Of a stretch of 64,000 bases of DNA, positions 62,100 to 64,000 are shown one piece after another; the stretch's first letter is position 1, and each line of letters opens with the position of its first letter. The translations under genes were made by a program, and so were the position numbers. The notes below the pieces were generated by a model. That model was not told the DNA's origin, did not search any database, and saw only the letters and a program-made list of their open reading frames with translations. The stretch comes from Sphingobacterium sp. R2. Its GTDB lineage: Bacteria; Bacteroidota; Bacteroidia; Sphingobacteriales; Sphingobacteriaceae. The stretch covers positions 4,216,001-4,280,000 of the forward strand of contig NZ_CP142884.1 in NCBI RefSeq assembly GCF_040760075.1, in the 5' to 3' direction.

Positions 62100-62363
62100 T
62101 TATGCTTGTTCTGTAGGAACTACAGATACATAAGATTTATTGTTAGCTTTTTTACGGAAAACTACTTTACCGTCTACTAAAGCGAACAATGTGTGGTCTT
62201 TACCAATACCAACATTTGTGTCGGGATTGTGTTGTGTACCGCGTTGGCGTACGATGATGTTACCAGCGATTGCTTGTTGACCACCGAAGATTTTGATACC
62301 TAAACGCTTGCTATGTGACTCACGGCCGTTCTTCGAACTACCCGCACCTTTTTTGTGTGCCAT
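62100..62363 (-). CDS. rpmA: 50S ribosomal protein L27
   Basis: Starts [22 protein letters not shown], the L27 signature, with [21 protein letters not shown]. 87 residues; no N-terminal extension of the cleaved Firmicutes type. Follows rplU by 44 bases. Confidence 0.97.
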   Translation of the reverse strand: MAHKKGAGSSKNGRESHSKRLGIKIFGGQQAIAGNIIVRQRGTQHNPDTNVGIGKDHTLFALVDGKVVFRKKANNKSYVSVVPTEQA

Positions 62364-62407
62364 TTCTTTATCTTAATTTAAGACTGTTTGTCTGATTAAA
62401 AATTCAA

Positions 62408-62719
62408 TTATAACGTAATACCAGTGATCTGGATTTTAGAAAATTGTTGACGGTGACCGTTTTTCTTTTTGTAGCCTTTACGACGTTTTTTCTTGAAAAC
62501 GATAACTTTATCGCCTTTTAAATGAGACAAAATTTTAGCCGAAACTTTTGCACCAGCAACGCTAGGTGTACCAATGGTAAATTTACCACCGTCTTCTGCT
62601 AACAATACATTGTCAAATTCAATACTAGCGCCTTCATCTCCTTGTAAACGGTGTACAAAAAGGAACTGGTCTTTTGCAACTTTAAATTGCTGTCCTGCTA
62701 TATTTACTATTGCGTACAT
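62408..62719 (-). CDS. rplU: 50S ribosomal protein L21
   Basis: [20 protein letters not shown] at the start and [21 protein letters not shown] near the end, both L21 signatures. 103 residues. First gene of the rplU-rpmA operon, with its own promoter. Confidence 0.97.
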   Translation of the reverse strand: MYAIVNIAGQQFKVAKDQFLFVHRLQGDEGASIEFDNVLLAEDGGKFTIGTPSVAGAKVSAKILSHLKGDKVIVFKKKRRKGYKKKNGHRQQFSKIQITGITL

Positions 62720-62753
62720 TGTTAATTAATTAAATGTGTTATTAAATGAAGGG

Positions 62754-62784
62754 CAAAAGTAATCAGTTTTTCTCACAATTCAAA
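62754..62784 (-). promoter_or_regulatory. Promoter of rplU-rpmA
   Basis: On the minus strand TTTG (62781-62784), 19 bases, TACTTTTG (62754-62761). Predicted start near 62747, 28 bases before the rplU ATG. Confidence 0.75.
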
Positions 62785-62879
62785 GACAAATTTATATTTT
62801 CATTTCTACTTAAACGTTATTTTGTGCATAGTATTGCCCTAAGAACCATCAAGACAATACCATTCGTCCCCAAAAGTTA

Positions 62880-64000
62880 TTACCAAACCAAAACTCTCTT
62901 CTCGGGTGCTACATACATTTTTGCCGTGGGCTGTATATTAAATGCCTTGTAGAAAGCCTCCATATTATACACGGGGCCATTTACGCGAAATTGTTCGGGG
63001 CTATGCGGATCGACTTTTAAGCGCAAACGCATTCTTTCATCACTACTCTTTACGCGCCACACCTGCGCGAAACTCAGGAAGAAGCGTTGATCCGGTGTAA
63101 AACCATCGATTTTCTCTTGCCCCTGCCCTTGCTTGGTCAATTTAAAGGCGTCATAGGCAATATTGAGCCCTCCAATATCAGCGAGATTTTCGCCCAGCGT
63201 GAGTTCACCATTCACATGTTGATTGTCCAACAAAGTGAAACTACTGTATAACTTCGCTACCTGATTGGCCCTTTCTGTAAACTGCTTTGCATCGACCGCA
63301 GTCCACCAATCGGTCAAATTACCATCTTTATCATATTGACGTCCCTGATCATCAAAGCCGTGGGTCATCTCGTGACCGATAACGGCGCCAATAGCGCCAT
63401 AGTTTACGGCGTCGTCTGCGTTCACATCAAAAAATGGAAATTGCAATATCCCAGCTGGAAATACAATTTCGTTGTAAGGCGGATTATAGTATGCATTTAC
63501 CGTAGGTGTTGTCATCAGCCATTCCGACTTGTCAACCGGTTTACCGATTTTGCCTACCATTTCTTTATAAGCATGTTTTGCTGCAGACTGTAAATTGGCA
63601 TAATAGGTATCTTTAGCCACTTCCACGTCCTTATAATCTTTCCATTTTTCGGGGTAACCGATTTTCTTGGTGAAGGCCTCCAATTTTTCGATTGCTTTCT
63701 TCTTGGTCTCCGGTGTCATCCAGTCCAATTGCTCGATGCGGCTTTTATACACCTTTTGCAGGTTGTCGACCAGTTCAAGCATCCGTTTCTTTGCTTCAGG
63801 TTTAAAATACTCATCCACATATAACTTTCCGACAATCTCCCCCAAGTTTTGATCTGCGGAGCTTACCATTAATTTCCAGCGTTCTTTCTCCTGCCGCTGA
63901 CCATTCAATATTTTTCCAAACAACTCAAATTTAGCCTCCCGAAATTCCTTGCTCAAAGCGTCAGCAGAAGCATTTGCTAAATCTGCTTTTAGCTTTGTCT
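62880..64000 (-). CDS. M13-family zinc metallopeptidase, N-terminus beyond window
   Basis: Neprilysin-like endopeptidase. Zinc site AVIGHEMTHGFDDQGRQYD (His-Glu-x-x-His) and third ligand GELTLGENLADIGGL, with NAYYNPPYNEIVFPAGILQ and CxxW-like FRVNGPVYNMEAFYKAFN near the C-terminal VLVW end. Reading continues past 63956 with TKLKADLANASADAL in frame, so the gene runs off the right edge; about 373 residues are visible of an expected 670-690. Probably secreted or a lipoprotein; the signal is not in the window. Confidence 0.95.
   Translation of the reverse strand, partial: TKLKADLANASADALSKEFREAKFELFGKILNGQRQEKERWKLMVSSADQNLGEIVGKLYVDEYFKPEAKKRMLELVDNLQKVYKSRIEQLDWMTPETKKKAIEKLEAFTKKIGYPEKWKDYKDVEVAKDTYYANLQSAAKHAYKEMVGKIGKPVDKSEWLMTTPTVNAYYNPPYNEIVFPAGILQFPFFDVNADDAVNYGAIGAVIGHEMTHGFDDQGRQYDKDGNLTDWWTAVDAKQFTERANQVAKLYSSFTLLDNQHVNGELTLGENLADIGGLNIAYDAFKLTKQGQGQEKIDGFTPDQRFFLSFAQVWRVKSSDERMRLRLKVDPHSPEQFRVNGPVYNMEAFYKAFNIQPTAKMYVAPEKRVLVW

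Overview
The window looks like a chromosomal segment of a Bacteroidota bacterium, most likely family Sphingobacteriaceae and plausibly Sphingobacterium (genus is my inference). Support: a SusC/SusD pair, DUF6266, ribosomal protein THX, an ISAon1-type and an IS1182-type insertion sequence, lipoprotein signal peptides ending in Ser-Cys, weak Shine-Dalgarno signals, and many -7 elements of the Bacteroidetes form TAnnTTTG, several with TTTG 19-21 bases upstream.

Layout. 1-5363: core genes acnB (cut by the left edge, minus strand), rpe, a 7TM-HD phosphodiesterase and tRNA-Ser(GCT) with a promoter and terminator. 5358-11592: a 6.2 kb accessory block bracketed by a 31-base direct repeat that copies the 3' end of a sulfatase gene. 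It is mostly wreckage: a decayed ISAon1-type element with a 38-base tandemly repeated end, a broken tyrosine recombinase containing an inverted duplication, the tail of a C10-type peptidase, a frameshifted lipoprotein, one intact repeat lipoprotein, a tRNA relic and a complete IS1182-type element. 11581-19427: a four-gene minus-strand locus (susC, susD, two sulfatases), preceded by a long leader rich in inverted repeats. 20085-22096: a DUF6266 gene preceded by 11-base phased repeats, an SH3-type secreted protein and a dead heavy-metal-binding gene.

22187-49500 is mostly housekeeping: an SDR epimerase, a FAH-family hydrolase, metNIQ with a YchJ-like gene, a dicarboxylate symporter, ferredoxin, acyl-CoA reductase, an FtsE-like ATPase, grpE-dnaJ, an outer-membrane barrel, an NlpC/P60 peptidase, a universal stress protein, an RNA methyltransferase, a periplasmic-binding lipoprotein overlapping guaA, pyrF, a TlpA-like protein, a pseudouridine synthase, panB, THX and a tripartite RND efflux operon.

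49751-64000: an acyl-ACP thioesterase convergent with an eight-gene minus-strand operon (SUMF1-fold protein, two Gfo/Idh/MocA oxidoreductases, ApbE, a TIM-barrel isomerase, an MFS permease, a GMC oxidoreductase and a gluconate-2-dehydrogenase-subunit-3-like protein). I read this operon as periplasmic sugar oxidation, possibly of the glucoside 3-dehydrogenase type. Two lipoprotein genes, rplU-rpmA and a right-edge-truncated M13 metallopeptidase follow.

The strongest candidates for something undescribed are the 11-base phased repeats before DUF6266, the hairpin-rich susC leader, the 3-keto-sugar-like operon, and the repeat-bracketed island next to tRNA-Ser. I ran no searches; all family names come from reading the translations.
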